Source of the DNA: Spirulina sp. CS-785/01
GTDB lineage: Bacteria > Cyanobacteriota > Cyanobacteriia > Cyanobacteriales > Spirulinaceae
DNA: 32,440 nt
Direction: 5' to 3'
NCBI RefSeq assembly: GCF_028330525.1
Contig: NZ_JAQMSD010000209.1
Span: forward strand, 1-32,440
Position 1 is the first letter of the stretch. Each line of letters begins with the position of its first letter. The position numbers were made by a program, and so were the translations under genes. Shown in pieces: positions 32,116 to 32,440 of this stretch. The notes under the pieces are model-generated. The model did not search any database and was not told the DNA's origin. It saw only the letters and a program-made list of their open reading frames with translations.

Positions 32116-32440
32116 CTAATTCAAGAATTGTTGCACCGTTTCTAAGGGAATATCCAAGAGTTGAGCAATGTCTTCTGGACTATTCCCTCGGTTGAGTAAC
32201 CGTTGAATAAACTCCTGTTGCATTTGCTGAACTCCTTCTTCTCGTCCTTCTTCTCGTCCTTCCTCTCGTCCTTCGGCAAAGGCTTCTTGATAAAAGCGAG
32301 TTTGTTTTAAATCGGTTAATCCTAACATTTCTGCAATCTCCTCCCGACTAGCTTGGGGTAGTTTATAAACCACAATGGTTTCGATTAAATCTATGATATC
32401 GCGTTGAATGGGGGCTGAGGGTAAGATATCTTGGGCTTTG
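32116..32440 (-). CDS. Rpn family recombination-promoting nuclease / putative transposase, 3' part
   Basis: The frame is open to the right edge and reads KAQDILPSAPIQRDIIDLIETIVVYKLP before the tail. The gene's 5' part, with any PD-(D/E)XK catalytic residues, lies outside the window. The visible C-terminal tail (about 108 residues) has the helix SREEIAEMLGLTDLKQTRFYQEAF. A charged repeat of three EGRE tetrads follows, then QRLLNRGNSPEDIAQLLDIPLETVQQFLN. Such tails are typical of the cyanobacterial Rpn/DUF4351-related families, which occur in many copies per genome. These proteins are linked to DNA nicking and recombination. The stop is followed at once by a duplicate of the tail. Confidence 0.8.
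   Translation of the reverse strand, partial: KAQDILPSAPIQRDIIDLIETIVVYKLPQASREEIAEMLGLTDLKQTRFYQEAFAEGREEGREEGREEGVQQMQQEFIQRLLNRGNSPEDIAQLLDIPLETVQQFLN

Overview
The window looks like a stretch of cyanobacterial chromosome. The HIP1 octamer GCGATCGC recurs in most coding regions. Short tandem heptamer-type repeats (CAACTCT, CAAGTAT, CCCCATCT and similar) fill many gaps. The gene families (DUF547, pentapeptide repeat, REC-histidine kinase hybrids, Gtr/TakP-like TRAP transporter) fit as well. A filamentous, non-heterocystous lineage is my guess; no marker gene here settles it.

Left part (1-7.1 kb, mostly + strand): the right end of an IS200/IS605-type element, then repeats, then a cobalt/nickel uptake locus. 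That locus holds a lipoprotein, a NikL-like exported protein, cbiM and, after a 131-bp MITE-like insertion, cbiQ with a TTG start. No cbiO ATPase gene follows. Next come a pentapeptide-repeat protein (- strand), an antibiotic-biosynthesis-monooxygenase-domain membrane protein, a pirin and an aldo/keto reductase.

Middle (7.2-17.3 kb): two overlapping REC-histidine kinase genes and yebC, all on the minus strand. Upstream of yebC, in the same orientation, lies a sequence matching the glycine riboswitch core, followed by an inverted repeat and a 15-codon upstream ORF. Then on the plus strand come a three-gene TRAP transporter (binding protein, small and large permease), a DUF547 lipoprotein and acetyl-CoA synthetase. 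Together these suggest uptake and activation of small organic acids.

Accessory island (17.6-20.9 kb): an AT-rich cassette without HIP1 sites encodes an XRE-type regulator, a YfjP/YeeP-like GTPase and a 74-residue helical protein with a hydrophobic/amphipathic C-terminus. It abuts a 5'-truncated mcrB, which is followed by an apparently intact mcrC. This is the best candidate for an undescribed, possibly defence-related system.

Right part (21-32.4 kb): msrP (TAT-exported methionine sulfoxide reductase), a MidA-family methyltransferase, a small lipoprotein, a TpsB/FhaC-type outer-membrane transporter, a five-module response regulator (REC-wHTH-Hpt-degenerate REC-REC), a 751-bp gene-free stretch rich in hairpins and repeats, a large inverse-autotransporter-like beta-helix protein, and the 3' end of an Rpn-type nuclease gene whose tail is tandemly duplicated out of frame.

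Repeats are unusually active here. Four genes have their stop codon inside a short tandem repeat. A two-hairpin repeat family is present in three full and two half copies. A 28-bp palindrome occurs twice exactly, and 64-bp, 66-bp and about 245-bp tandem duplications are visible.
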